Assembly (NCBI GenBank): GCA_016793245.1 | Contig: JAEUHW010000227.1 | Span: 1-35,631 of the forward strand | Source of the DNA: Planctomycetota bacterium | GTDB taxonomy: Bacteria; Planctomycetota; UBA1135; JADKAF01 | Direction of reading: 5' to 3' | DNA: 35,631 bases | In this document: positions 25,575 to 34,239 of the stretch, one piece after another | Numbering within the stretch: position 1 is the stretch's first letter | Layout: every line of letters begins with the position of its first letter | The notes under the pieces: generated by a model | What the model was told of the DNA's origin: nothing | The model's database searches: none | The model's input: the letters and a program-made list of their open reading frames with translations, nothing else | Made by a program: the position numbers and the translations under genes

Positions 25575-28550
25575 TCAGTAGAAGAGGTAGGTCATCGGGT
25601 TCGATTCCCCGAGGACGATCGACGGGGTGACCTGCACCGCTTGCGAGTGGAGGTAGAGCCCGTACATCGCGCCGTCCGGCGGGACCGCGACCGGGAAGCT
25701 CAGGTTGCCCGCGCCATCGAGAGCGTACGCCTGCAGCAGGAAGTTGATGTCGATGTTCAGCGTCGGGAAGCCCGGCAAGCTGAGCGGCCCCGGCGTCGCC
25801 GAGAAGAAGAGCAGCAAGCCCGAGTTCGGCGTGCCGCGGAAGCGCAGCGTCGTCGCGCCGCCGAGCTGGATCTGCTCCGGCGTCGCCTGGTACTCGACCG
25901 GGCGCGTCGCGGAGGAGCCCGCGTAGCTCACCGCGAAGTCGTCGATGTTCCAACCGCCGAGGGCCAGGCCCGCGTCGGTCTTCAGGCGGAAGCCGAATTG
26001 GACGCTCGGGTTGTTGTCGGCCGCGGGCACCGCGTACTCGACGTAGGTCCAGGCCGTATCGAGCACGTGGCTCGAGCCCGACCCGACGGGATTCGCCCAG
26101 ATGACCTGGCCGTTCATCTCGAGCTGCGCCTGGTCGTAGAGGCCGTCCTCGACCGAGAGCCAGCGCCAGAAGCCGACGCGCACGCCCGTGCGGCCCGTGA
26201 GGTTCAGCACCGGCGAGAGCAGGAGGTTCTCGACGTTGTTCTGGTAGGCGCCGTTGAAGCCCGCCCCACCGAGGTCGTTACCGCGGCAGGCCGTGCCGCT
26301 GCGCGCCGCGGCCGGATCGCGCCACGTGACGCCGGTGTCCGTCGCCGTGCGACCCGCGGGCGTCCCGCGCTGCCAGTCGTTCTGCGTGGCGATCTGCTGG
26401 CTCGTCCAGCCGTTCTCGCCGGAGTCGAAGTTGTCGCTGAACGCGACCGTCGAGCTCCCGACCGAGTAGCTGTAGGTCCCCGTCTCGGGGCGACGCACGT
26501 TGCCGGAGCTGTGCTGGATGATGAAGTAGTAGCTCACCGTGCCGCCGGTATCGGTGCCCGGCAGCAGCACGCTGCGACCGTTCGGCAGCCCGTTCGGGAT
26601 CGCGGGCAGGAGGCGCGGAGCACCGCCGGTCACCGTGATGAACGCCTGCACCGCGTTGATCGTGCCGCTCAGAGCTTGCACCGTGATGTCCGCGCGCCGA
26701 GGCGCGAAGCGCTCCGTGGTGTTGGTGAGGCCGACGTGGCTGAAGCTCACGAGCTGCACCTGCGGATACGGGAACTGACGCGCGCTGGCCGCCGCGGCGA
26801 GCTCGCTGTAGTTCGGCGTGCCGTTGCTGAGGTTCCCGTCGTTGTCGTCGAGCAGGAAGATCTCCTCGACGGCTTCGGCCTGGTTCACCGCGTCCGCCGG
26901 GATCGAGCCGATCACGATCTGCTCGGCGCGCGCCTTGCCGGCGACGGCACCCAGGCTGTTGATGAGGCGCGTGCGGATATCCCAGGTGAGGCCCATGAAG
27001 GACTCGCCTTGGCAGTGCACCGAGGTCCCGCAGGAGCTGATGCCCGCGTAGGTCCGCGAGTTCAGCGCCGTGCGCACGATCCCGCCGTTCGTCTGGAAGT
27101 CGCGCCCGACGACCGGCTGCGCGAAGAGGTAGGTCGAGACCGTGTCGCCCCACGCTTCCGAGAGCCCGTCGGTCTGCGAGATCCCGCCGTACCAGTCATC
27201 GAGGCCATGGCCCCATTCGTGCGCGACCACGCTGCCCGAGGCGGTGTTGTTGCAGCTCCCGCCCGCGGCGTAGAAGTTGATCGAGGTGCCGTTGTAGAAG
27301 GCGTTGCAAGTCGAGGCGATGTTGCTGCGGCAGGTCAACGCGTTCGAAGCCGCCGGCAGATTGACTCCGAGGATGCCGCGCACGAACTCGTGCGCCTGGT
27401 TCACGTGGTAGTAGGCTGCGGCCTGCGAGCGATCGAACTCCACCGCCGCGCTGGTCAGCATCTGGATCTGCACCGGAGTCCCAGGCGTCGCGACGGCGGC
27501 CACCGAGACCTTGGTGCCTTGCGCCGTGGAGTGGGACGCGAGGCGCCGGCCTTCGTAGGTCACCGTCAGGTTGTGGTTCCCCGCCGGTGCGTTCGCGAAG
27601 AGGAAGTTGCCGCTGGCGTCGGTGAAGGTCGTGCCCAGCGTCGGCGACGTGACCCTGATGCCGGCCATGTCGACGTTGCTGAGCGCCGCGATGCCGCGGT
27701 CCGAGGTATTGACCCAGGACTTCACGTTGCCCGTGACGTCGGCGTGGTGAACGTCGCTCACGTAGTCGATCGACTGGCCGGTGTGCGCATCGACGAAGAC
27801 GCGGCCGTACTTGCCGCGGATCGAGTCCTCGACGCGCACTTCCCACGCGAGCTGCATCGGCGTGCGGGCCTTGCCCTGCACCTGGGTCCAGATCACGAGG
27901 CGCGCGCCGGAAGCAGCGGCGACCTCGCTCTGGTCGCCGTCGGCATCTTCCACGCCGCGGAGATCCTGCGGGAGCGGCGCGCCCTGGGACGCGTGCGCGA
28001 GACGGCGCGCCGCATCGGCGCTGAGCGTCGGGACGACCGTGAAGCCGGCCGGGAGCTGCGGCGCGACGGCGCCGAGCTTCGCGAGCACGCCGTTGTCGCA
28101 GATGCGCAGGTCCGCGCGGCCGCCGACCACCGGCACGCCCTGGTAGACCATGTCGTAGACGAGGATCCAGACCCGCGCGGTCTTGTGCACCGTGCGCGGC
28201 ACGAAGTGCGTGGGATCGATCCCGAGGAGCTGCGCGTAGCGGTAGAGCACGAGCTGCCCCTGCTGACGCGCCGTCGCTTCGTCGAGGATCGCGCCGACGC
28301 CGAGGTCGAGGCCAGAGCCGAGGATCGAGCTCGGCGTGCCCGTCGCGGGGTTCCAACGCGCACTCCAGAGGGCGCCGTTCTCGGCGAGGAATGCCTCCCA
28401 GGCGCGCGGGTCCTGCGGTGCAGCGACGGCATCGGCCGGCTCGAGCGAGGAGTGCGACGACGGATCCTGCGCCGCGCTGAGGCCGGCGCTGGCGACGAAC
28501 GCGAGCAGCGTCAGCGCGGGGAGCTGACGCAGTCGGAGGGAGAAGCTCAT
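25575..28550 (-). CDS. Secreted M36 (fungalysin-type) zinc metalloprotease, multidomain
   Basis: About 991 residues. The ATG at 28550 has AAGG nine bases upstream. Order of parts: signal peptide ending SAGLSAAQ (about 1-28); propeptide with a PepSY/FTP-like region (about 85-280, ILVYDMVYQGVPVVGG); a carboxypeptidase-regulatory-like beta domain (about 295-340, TDASGNFLFANAPAGNH); the catalytic domain (about 368-600) with HEXXH as HEWGH (H444, E445, H448) and the third zinc ligand E465 in SEAWGD; a beta linker; a jelly-roll-like module (about 704-878); and a beta module (885-991). The active site is complete, so it should be an autoprocessed extracellular endopeptidase. The 704-878 module is shared with the next upstream protein. 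The gene is followed by a stem-loop. Confidence 0.93.
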   Translation of the reverse strand: MSFSLRLRQLPALTLLAFVASAGLSAAQDPSSHSSLEPADAVAAPQDPRAWEAFLAENGALWSARWNPATGTPSSILGSGLDLGVGAILDEATARQQGQLVLYRYAQLLGIDPTHFVPRTVHKTARVWILVYDMVYQGVPVVGGRADLRICDNGVLAKLGAVAPQLPAGFTVVPTLSADAARRLAHASQGAPLPQDLRGVEDADGDQSEVAAASGARLVIWTQVQGKARTPMQLAWEVRVEDSIRGKYGRVFVDAHTGQSIDYVSDVHHADVTGNVKSWVNTSDRGIAALSNVDMAGIRVTSPTLGTTFTDASGNFLFANAPAGNHNLTVTYEGRRLASHSTAQGTKVSVAAVATPGTPVQIQMLTSAAVEFDRSQAAAYYHVNQAHEFVRGILGVNLPAASNALTCRSNIASTCNAFYNGTSINFYAAGGSCNNTASGSVVAHEWGHGLDDWYGGISQTDGLSEAWGDTVSTYLFAQPVVGRDFQTNGGIVRTALNSRTYAGISSCGTSVHCQGESFMGLTWDIRTRLINSLGAVAGKARAEQIVIGSIPADAVNQAEAVEEIFLLDDNDGNLSNGTPNYSELAAAASARQFPYPQVQLVSFSHVGLTNTTERFAPRRADITVQALSGTINAVQAFITVTGGAPRLLPAIPNGLPNGRSVLLPGTDTGGTVSYYFIIQHSSGNVRRPETGTYSYSVGSSTVAFSDNFDSGENGWTSQQIATQNDWQRGTPAGRTATDTGVTWRDPAAARSGTACRGNDLGGAGFNGAYQNNVENLLLSPVLNLTGRTGVRVGFWRWLSVEDGLYDQAQLEMNGQVIWANPVGSGSSHVLDTAWTYVEYAVPAADNNPSVQFGFRLKTDAGLALGGWNIDDFAVSYAGSSATRPVEYQATPEQIQLGGATTLRFRGTPNSGLLLFFSATPGPLSLPGFPTLNIDINFLLQAYALDGAGNLSFPVAVPPDGAMYGLYLHSQAVQVTPSIVLGESNPMTYLFY

Positions 28551-28756
28551 GAAGCTATGCCTTGGGAACGAGTTGGCAGGGAGAACCACGCGACCGACGG
28601 ACCGAGGCCGGTAGGTCGCGACCTCCGAGGGGCAGAGGTCGCGCCGCGGCGGCGAGTTCACGCTCGCGCCGCCAGGTCCGAGGGGCCCGTCGCTGGGACG
28701 CAGGCTTATCGGAGGTTGCGAATGCTACGAGGGTTCCGTTCCGCCGGTCCGGAAAT

Positions 28757-28796
28757 GGAAAAGAGCGCCTCGCGGGGATCCGCAAGAGGCGCTCTT
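28757..28796 (-). terminator. Intrinsic terminator of the choice-of-anchor-B gene
   Basis: On the minus strand AAGAGCGCCTC pairs with GAGGCGCTCTT (28761-28771 with 28786-28796), with an inner GCGG/CCGC extension, and is followed by TTTTCCATTT. It begins 14 bases past the stop at 28811. This is the clearest rho-independent terminator in the window. Confidence 0.85.
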
Positions 28797-28810
28797 CATC
28801 CGATCGGCGA

Positions 28811-31102
28811 TCAGAACTGACAGATACGCGCCCGCAGACCGCGGGACGCCGCCAGCAAGCCGCCAGCGGAGCCGGGGTCGAGCACGAGCCACTGGTGGAA
28901 GATGTCGGCGTTGTCGAGCAGCGGATCGGCCGGGATCGGGATCGAGAGCGATGCGCTGCCCGCGCCGGCGACGCCGGGCGCGCCGCTCACGCCTTGGGTG
29001 AGGAAGAAGCCCGAGAGCGGATCGACGAGCAGCGTGATGCCGGCGATCGGGAGGCTCGTCGATGCGGGCGCGAGACCGAGGAACGCCGTGCTGCCGCCGA
29101 GCATCGCGCCGCCCTGCAGCGTGAAGGTCGTGCCGATGCGCGGCTCACCCGTGCTGGAGATGGTCGGCTCGATGCCGCCCGTGCCCGGAGTTCCCGCGCC
29201 GTACGGCTCCGGCGGGAAGCAGTCGCTGAAGCGGTAGATCTCGAAGTCGTCGATCGTCCAGCCGCCGAAGTTGGCTCCCCCGTCGGTGATCAAGTTGAAG
29301 CGCACGCTGAGCGAGCTCGCGCTGTTGGCGATGGACGAGATGTCGAGGTCGAGCAGGTTCCACGCCGTGTCGATCAGGTTCGCATTGGTCGGATTGGCCC
29401 AGACGATCTGGTTGTTGACCAAGACCTGCGCCTGATCGAACGCTCCGCTCTCGATCGTGAGCCAGCGGCGGAAGCGCAGGCGCAGGCCCTGCACGCCGTT
29501 CGTCGGGATCGCCGGCGACTGCAACCAGTTGGAGACGCTGGGCTGGTAGATGCCGTTGAAGCCGGAGCCGCCGAGGTCGTTGCCCCAGCAATTCGTGCCC
29601 GAGTACGCGGAGGCCGGATCGGCGAAGCCGACCCCGCTCACCGTGCCGCCGCGACCGAAGGTCGGGCCGAGCTGCCAGTCGTCCTGGCGCAGGACGAGGC
29701 CGTGCGTCCAGCCGCCGACGCCGGCTTCGAAGTCGTCGAAGAAGACGCGGGTCAACACGCCGACTTGGAAAGAGTGCCAGGCGTTCGGGCCGGGCGAGCG
29801 CTTCGTGGCACCGCCGGACTGCACTTCGATCGCGTACTCGACGCGCGTCGGAGCTAGCTGCCCGGGGATCGAGGCGCTGTAGCGTCCCGCCGGCGAGCCG
29901 GCGGTCATCGGCACGCGCGTCTCGGCTCCGCCGTTCGCGCGCCAGACGAGCTCCACGCTCTGGATGGACGCCGAAGAGCTCACGTCGCAGTCGATGCCGT
30001 AAGGCCCGTTCTCGTCGGTGGTATCGACGAGGGGCTGATGCGCGATGCTCGTGTTCTGCAGACGGACGATGTAGAGCCCCGTCGAGATGTCGTTGACGTA
30101 GATGTTTCCCGACGGCTGGAACGGATAGCAGCCCCAAGCGCCGTTGAACCCGCCGCTGGCGCCCGGCCAGGTGTCGTAGGACCCGATCTCGACGGGCTGA
30201 TTCGGATTCGAGATATCGATCGCGCGGTAGCCCTCGGTGTACCAGGCGACGTGGCACACGTTGCCGACGATGAACGCGTTGTGCGGGATCGAGTTGGTGT
30301 TCGGCGTGAAGCTGCCCAGACCCACAGGGTTCGCCGGATTGGCGATGTTCCAGAACTTCACCACCGCCCCCGCGCGCTCGTCGGTGGTGACACCGATGGT
30401 GTCGTCGCCGTTCGGCCAGGCGTTGTGCGTGAAGGTGTTCGGCGTCGCGCGCTCGGAGAGGACCGTGAACGGCCAGGTGGTGACATCCAGCAGGCGGTAG
30501 ACGCCGCGGTAGATCATCGAGCCGTGCCCGATGCCGTTCTGGATGTGCATGTCGTGGTAGTAGTCGTTCTGCGCCCCGGTCAGGTGGTAGCCGACGAAGG
30601 TCGGATTGGCGGGGTTCTGCGAGGCGTCGATCACCGCGGAGCCGTTGTTCGTCCCGATCACGACGATCATCCCGGTCGCCGTATCGATGCAGATGTTGTG
30701 CGCGTTGCCCCAGAGCTGAGAGCCCCAGGTCTGCACGAGCGTGGGCGTATTGGGGTTCGAGAGATCGATGATCTGCATGCCCCCGCCGCCTTCCGTCACG
30801 ACGTAGGCGTAGCTGCGATAGGTGCGGATGTCGCGCCAGGTCGAGGTCGGGCCATTGAAGAAGCCGCGCACCACGGGCGTCGTCGGGATCGTGGTGTCGA
30901 TCACCGCCATGCCGCCGGTGGTTCCCACCAAGGCATACTCGTCGCCGTTCGGAGCGGCGTAGCCCCAGACGTCGTTGTAGTTGAGGCTCGTGTACGGATC
31001 GATGTTCGCGAGCAGCACCGTATTGCTGGCTTGCGACCAGGCGGGTGCCGCGAGCGCGGCGAGCGCGAGAGCGGCGCTCAGGGAGGGGACGGTCATGCGC
31101 AT
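28811..31102 (-). CDS. Secreted choice-of-anchor-B family (LVIVD-repeat) protein
   Basis: About 763 residues; Met at 31102 (MRMTVPSLSAALAL) or 31096 opens the signal peptide, which ends near PAWSQ. Residues about 25-349 carry the LVIVD-type repeat region of choice-of-anchor-B proteins: VWGYAAPNGDEYALVGTTGG, STWRDIRTYRSYAYVVTEGG, GMQIIDLSNPNTPTLVQ, GYRAIDISNPNQPVEIG. This is a beta propeller. A beta domain (about 355-445) follows, then a jelly-roll-like module (about 452-626) nearly the same as in the M36 protease, and the recurring C-terminal module (about 633-763). The protein is exported and probably cell-surface associated. Its role is unknown. A strong terminator follows it, so it is likely monocistronic. 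Confidence 0.9.
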   Translation of the reverse strand: MRMTVPSLSAALALAALAAPAWSQASNTVLLANIDPYTSLNYNDVWGYAAPNGDEYALVGTTGGMAVIDTTIPTTPVVRGFFNGPTSTWRDIRTYRSYAYVVTEGGGGMQIIDLSNPNTPTLVQTWGSQLWGNAHNICIDTATGMIVVIGTNNGSAVIDASQNPANPTFVGYHLTGAQNDYYHDMHIQNGIGHGSMIYRGVYRLLDVTTWPFTVLSERATPNTFTHNAWPNGDDTIGVTTDERAGAVVKFWNIANPANPVGLGSFTPNTNSIPHNAFIVGNVCHVAWYTEGYRAIDISNPNQPVEIGSYDTWPGASGGFNGAWGCYPFQPSGNIYVNDISTGLYIVRLQNTSIAHQPLVDTTDENGPYGIDCDVSSSASIQSVELVWRANGGAETRVPMTAGSPAGRYSASIPGQLAPTRVEYAIEVQSGGATKRSPGPNAWHSFQVGVLTRVFFDDFEAGVGGWTHGLVLRQDDWQLGPTFGRGGTVSGVGFADPASAYSGTNCWGNDLGGSGFNGIYQPSVSNWLQSPAIPTNGVQGLRLRFRRWLTIESGAFDQAQVLVNNQIVWANPTNANLIDTAWNLLDLDISSIANSASSLSVRFNLITDGGANFGGWTIDDFEIYRFSDCFPPEPYGAGTPGTGGIEPTISSTGEPRIGTTFTLQGGAMLGGSTAFLGLAPASTSLPIAGITLLVDPLSGFFLTQGVSGAPGVAGAGSASLSIPIPADPLLDNADIFHQWLVLDPGSAGGLLAASRGLRARICQF

Positions 31103-31584
31103 GGGGCGGTTCTCGGAACGGGAGACGGCGGGAACGGCGAGGGGATCGCGAGCGCCTCGCGCGAGCCGAGCAGGACAGGCGTACATCGCCGCGGACGGGA
31201 ATCCTAGCTCGGAAAGCACCTGGGGCTCTCGGATCGCGATCTGGCTTCGGGGACGAGATCGCGAGGGCACTGGTTCCGCGGCTTATACGAGGAGCGCCGG
31301 GCGCGAGGGCCGAAATCGCGGGAGACCATGCCTCCACCGCGATACGGATCGGATATGCCGCGATGCCGCGGAGACAAAAGAATGGAGGTTGCCCTCCCGC
31401 CTCGGGCAACCTCCCGGCAACCAGGTGATTCCATCCCGTGGGATGGGTCCCTCTCTCACCTCAGGTCTTCGGCGCGCGCCTCGCGGCTCGCGCCTCCGAC
31501 TGCCGTGCCCCTAGGATCGGCTCACCGGCTCCCCTGGCTTGAAGTCCGGGAAGTGATTTCCGACGCGGACGCCGGCAAGCGCGT
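31103..31584. other. Intergenic region between two minus-strand secreted-protein genes
   Basis: 482 bases with no convincing gene; frames here lack coding-like composition and start signals. It contains the terminator at 31374-31414 and a small perfect dyad CCATCCCGTGGGATGG at 31431-31446. The 31103-31370 part should hold the promoter and leader of the choice-of-anchor-B gene, but I see no box I can name. Confidence 0.6.
31374..31414 (-). terminator. Intrinsic terminator of the propeller gene
   Basis: GGAGGTTGCCC (31384-31394) pairs with GGGCAACCTCC (31404-31414). In minus-strand transcription the stem is followed by ATTCTTTTGT, which fits a rho-independent terminator for the gene ending at 31585. 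Confidence 0.75.
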
Positions 31585-33144
31585 TCAGAACCAGAAGGGC
31601 GTCACGACCGAGAGCTGGACCTTGCCCTTGCTGATCTGCCCCGAGCCATCGTCGGCGCGGACCTCGATCGAGACCTTGCGAGTGCAGACCACCGGCGTCC
31701 AGGTGAGCGTCGCGGTCTGCGCATCGAAGCTCATCCCCTGGGGCAGCGTCCCCGTCGAGTAGGTGATGGCATCGCCGTCGGGATCGTAAGCGCGCAGCGG
31801 GATCGAGATCGGCACGCCGACGAGCCCTTGCACGCTCTTCAGCTTCTGGAAGACCGGCTTCTTGTTCTTCAGCGGGTCGACATCGGGCTCGCGGACGCTG
31901 ATCTTCCAGGTGAAGGTCTTCGGCGCAGCGCTTCCTTCGGCGACGCTGACCTGCAGCACATAGCTGCCGATCTCCGTCGGGGTCCACGAGAAGGTCGGCG
32001 GATCGGTCTGGGTGTCGTAGGTCGAGCCCTCGGGCTTCGCGATCAGCGCGAGCGTGAGTTCCTCGGTGTTGATGTCGCTCGCGAAGATCGGGAACGCGAT
32101 CGCATCTCCCGGGTGGCAGGTCGTCGCGTAGGTGGAGACGACGGGCTTGAACGCCTTCACGTTGGTCGCGACCGGCGTCGTGCTCGTCGCGGCGATCGAC
32201 TGGTAGCGCCCCCCCTGCAGCTGGCAAATGGGGTCCTGCAGCAGCCCTTGGTAGAGCTTGCCGTCGAAGCGCAAGGCGAGCGGCACGCCGTCGATGAGCG
32301 TCAGCGCGACGAAGTACTGATCCCCCGAGCCGGTGCCGGGATAGTCGGTGTAGATGTCGACGTTCGCCGGCGACTGCGTCGGATCGATCTGCCAGAGCGA
32401 ACCGTCGAAGCGGATCGGGTAGAGGCGCTGATTCACAGGATCCTGCACCAGCGCGCTGAAGCGCTCGATCGCGGTGCCGTTGGGCAAGTCGGCGACGAAG
32501 GTCCCGTCGGCCGGTCCGCCGTTCGCGACGTAGCGCACGATGCCGTCGCGGCGCAGGCAGTAGATGCGATCGTCGGTGTCGTCGTAGACGAACGCGATCC
32601 AGAGCTCGGAGTCGCTCGCGGCGTCCCCCGGGAGATCCCAGACCTCGGTGCCGTTCGCGTTGCGGTAGATCTTGCCGTCGTTCCGGAGCGCGTAGCGATC
32701 GCCCTCGTGATAGAGGAAGTCGCGGAAGATGCGCCCCTGAGCGTTCGGCAAGTCGTAGCTGACCACGCCGTTCTGGGCGACGCGGCCGTTCGTGTCGATC
32801 GCGAAGACGTCGCCGCCCGGCGCCACGGCGAGCGCGAACCAGTACGCGTCCGTGAATGGCAAGCGCGGGTTCAAGCGCACGCCGTTCTTGAAGATCAGCC
32901 CGTCGAGGCGGAGATGGTAGTGATCGGCGCCGACGAGCACCTGATCGAACCACTCCTCCTGCTGATTCGAGATCGCCCCCGCCTTCACCTCGAGCTCCGA
33001 GGGCAGGCTGTAGAAGGTCGTGTCGTTGACGGTGACGCGGCCGAAGCCGCTCAGGGAGAAGAGGAAGAGCTGCGCATCGGCGACGCCTGCGCAGGCGATC
33101 GCCGCGAGGGTAGAACTCGCGAGTCGAGCGACGAGAGAAACCAT
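31585..33144 (-). CDS. Secreted seven-repeat (propeller-like) protein with two Ig-like domains
   Basis: A 519-residue protein with a signal peptide (MVSLVARLASSTLAAIACAG, cleaved near VADAQ) and AAGGA upstream of the ATG. Residues about 26-300 hold seven tandem repeats of 37-48 residues, centred on residues 33, 81, 118, 156, 200, 247 and 294, with the core ALRxDGxIYxxG (YHLRLDGLIFKNG, YALRNDGKIYRN, YPIRFDGSLWQI, LALRFDGKLYQG) and a following LP turn. Seven blades at this spacing suggest a seven-bladed beta propeller. Residues about 330-418 and 425-515 are two Ig/cadherin-like domains; the second has DPDGDAITYSTGTLPQGMSF, the He_PIG signature. No catalytic site is seen. It ends in aromatic residues FWF. 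Ligand unknown. Confidence 0.88.
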   Translation of the reverse strand: MVSLVARLASSTLAAIACAGVADAQLFLFSLSGFGRVTVNDTTFYSLPSELEVKAGAISNQQEEWFDQVLVGADHYHLRLDGLIFKNGVRLNPRLPFTDAYWFALAVAPGGDVFAIDTNGRVAQNGVVSYDLPNAQGRIFRDFLYHEGDRYALRNDGKIYRNANGTEVWDLPGDAASDSELWIAFVYDDTDDRIYCLRRDGIVRYVANGGPADGTFVADLPNGTAIERFSALVQDPVNQRLYPIRFDGSLWQIDPTQSPANVDIYTDYPGTGSGDQYFVALTLIDGVPLALRFDGKLYQGLLQDPICQLQGGRYQSIAATSTTPVATNVKAFKPVVSTYATTCHPGDAIAFPIFASDINTEELTLALIAKPEGSTYDTQTDPPTFSWTPTEIGSYVLQVSVAEGSAAPKTFTWKISVREPDVDPLKNKKPVFQKLKSVQGLVGVPISIPLRAYDPDGDAITYSTGTLPQGMSFDAQTATLTWTPVVCTRKVSIEVRADDGSGQISKGKVQLSVVTPFWF

Positions 33145-33199
33145 GATCTCGATCCTTGGCCGTGGGCTCTACGCAGCGCGCGGCGGATCGCCGTGCGCG

Positions 33200-33652
33200 T
33201 CAGAGAGGCGAGGATTGTCCGGGGCCTCCGTGGATCCCGCAACCCGCCGGGCCGTAGTAGTCGACCACGTTGTTCTCGGTTTCGAAGAGGCGCACGCGGA
33301 AGAGGCGCCCCTGCGGGATGTGGTGCTCGAGCTCGCGCCAGATCGCGACGGCCACGTTCTCGGAGGTCGGATTGATGCCGCGCAGGAACTCGACGTCGAG
33401 GTTCAGGTGGCGGTGATCCACTTTGTCGACGACGCGCTCGCGCATCACCTGCTTCAGCGTCGCCAAGTTGCACACCATGCCGGTGCGCTCGGAGACCTCG
33501 CCCAGGACGGTGACCTCCAGGACGTAGTTGTGGCCGTGTCCGTTGGTCCAGTTGCACTTGCCGTAGAGGCGCGCGTTCTCCTCGTCCGAGAGCGCGGGGT
33601 TGTGCAGGCGATGGGAGGCGGCGAAGGTGTCGCGGCGCGTGATGTAGAGCAT
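33200..33652 (-). CDS. 6-pyruvoyltetrahydropterin synthase family protein
   Basis: A 150-residue enzyme of the PTPS/QueD family. Zinc ligands are H14 (FAASHRLHN), H39 and H41 (NGHGHNY). The catalytic cysteine is C33 (YGKCNWTNGHGHNY), with partners in VDHRHLNLD (D79, H80) and E124 in LFETENN. The spacing, the CNxxNGHGHNY form and TGMVCNLATLK resemble animal PTPS more than bacterial QueD, which usually has a shorter loop. It would convert dihydroneopterin triphosphate to 6-pyruvoyltetrahydropterin, or act in queuosine or folate-like pathways; no partner gene is adjacent. It is 55 bases upstream of the propeller gene on the same strand and divergent from the ferredoxin, 252 bases away, a gap in which I see no other feature. 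Confidence 0.92.
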   Translation of the reverse strand: MLYITRRDTFAASHRLHNPALSDEENARLYGKCNWTNGHGHNYVLEVTVLGEVSERTGMVCNLATLKQVMRERVVDKVDHRHLNLDVEFLRGINPTSENVAVAIWRELEHHIPQGRLFRVRLFETENNVVDYYGPAGCGIHGGPGQSSPL

Positions 33653-33904
33653 GGCGAGGTCGAGTGGCGTTCCGCGCGTGGTTGTAGGCGGAAGCGGGAC
33701 TGACGCGCCAGCTCTCGGGCGCCTCGCGACGGGAAAACTCTTCTCCGGGACCCGCGCAGGCCGCCGAAGAGAGCGCACAGCCTCTACGCTGTTCCCGGCA
33801 CTCTCCCGAGCTGCTGGCCCGCGGCCGGCCAGGTCTTGAAGGCCGCCACCTCGAGACCTACCTTCGGCCCGCGCAAGCAGGACGGTCCTCCCCACCCCGG
33901 CGTC

Positions 33905-34108
33905 ATGAGCATCAAGAAGATCTGGATCGCGGAAGGCTGCATCTCGTGCAACCTCTGCGAAGACCTCTGCCCGGACGTCTTCCACGTCCCTGCCGGCGGC
34001 ACGAGCCAGGTGCGAGAGGTCTGGAAGAAGTGCGCCTCGACGCAAGAGGATCAGATCCGCGAGGCCGCGGAGTCCTGCCCGGTCGAGGTCATCAAGGTCG
34101 AGGACTGA
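33905..34108 (+). CDS. Single-cluster [4Fe-4S] ferredoxin
   Basis: A 67-residue ferredoxin. C12, C15, C18 and C58 (CISCNLC...ESCPVEVI) are the four expected cluster ligands. C22 and C43 match the extra pair that forms a disulfide in the hyperthermophile monocluster ferredoxins of Thermotoga and Pyrococcus. This correspondence is by spacing; a disulfide in this protein is inference. It transfers electrons in the cytoplasm. The ATG is inferred from MSIKKIWIAEGC; there is no clear ribosome site. No partner oxidoreductase is adjacent. Confidence 0.93.
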   Translation: MSIKKIWIAEGCISCNLCEDLCPDVFHVPAGGTSQVREVWKKCASTQEDQIREAAESCPVEVIKVED

Positions 34109-34239
34109 GAAGACGGAATCGCGCTCGCGGCCTCTCCGCCGGAGGCGCGTTCCTGGCGACGCGTGACAGGACGTGCGCGCGCCGCCTGAGCTCCGCCGCA
34201 CGCTTGGTAACGCCGCCCGGCTTCTGGGATCATGCCGCC

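Noticed and set aside
25566..25612. tRNA-like string GAGCTCAGT ... GGTTCGATTCC
   Set aside because: It has D-arm- and T-arm-like pieces only about 25 bases apart, with no anticodon arm or acceptor stem, and it lies in and just past the last codons of the M36 gene.
25344..28820. Plus-strand open frame of about 1158 codons antisense to the M36 gene
   Set aside because: It lacks any motif, and the opposite strand codes a complete HEXXH protease with a signal peptide.
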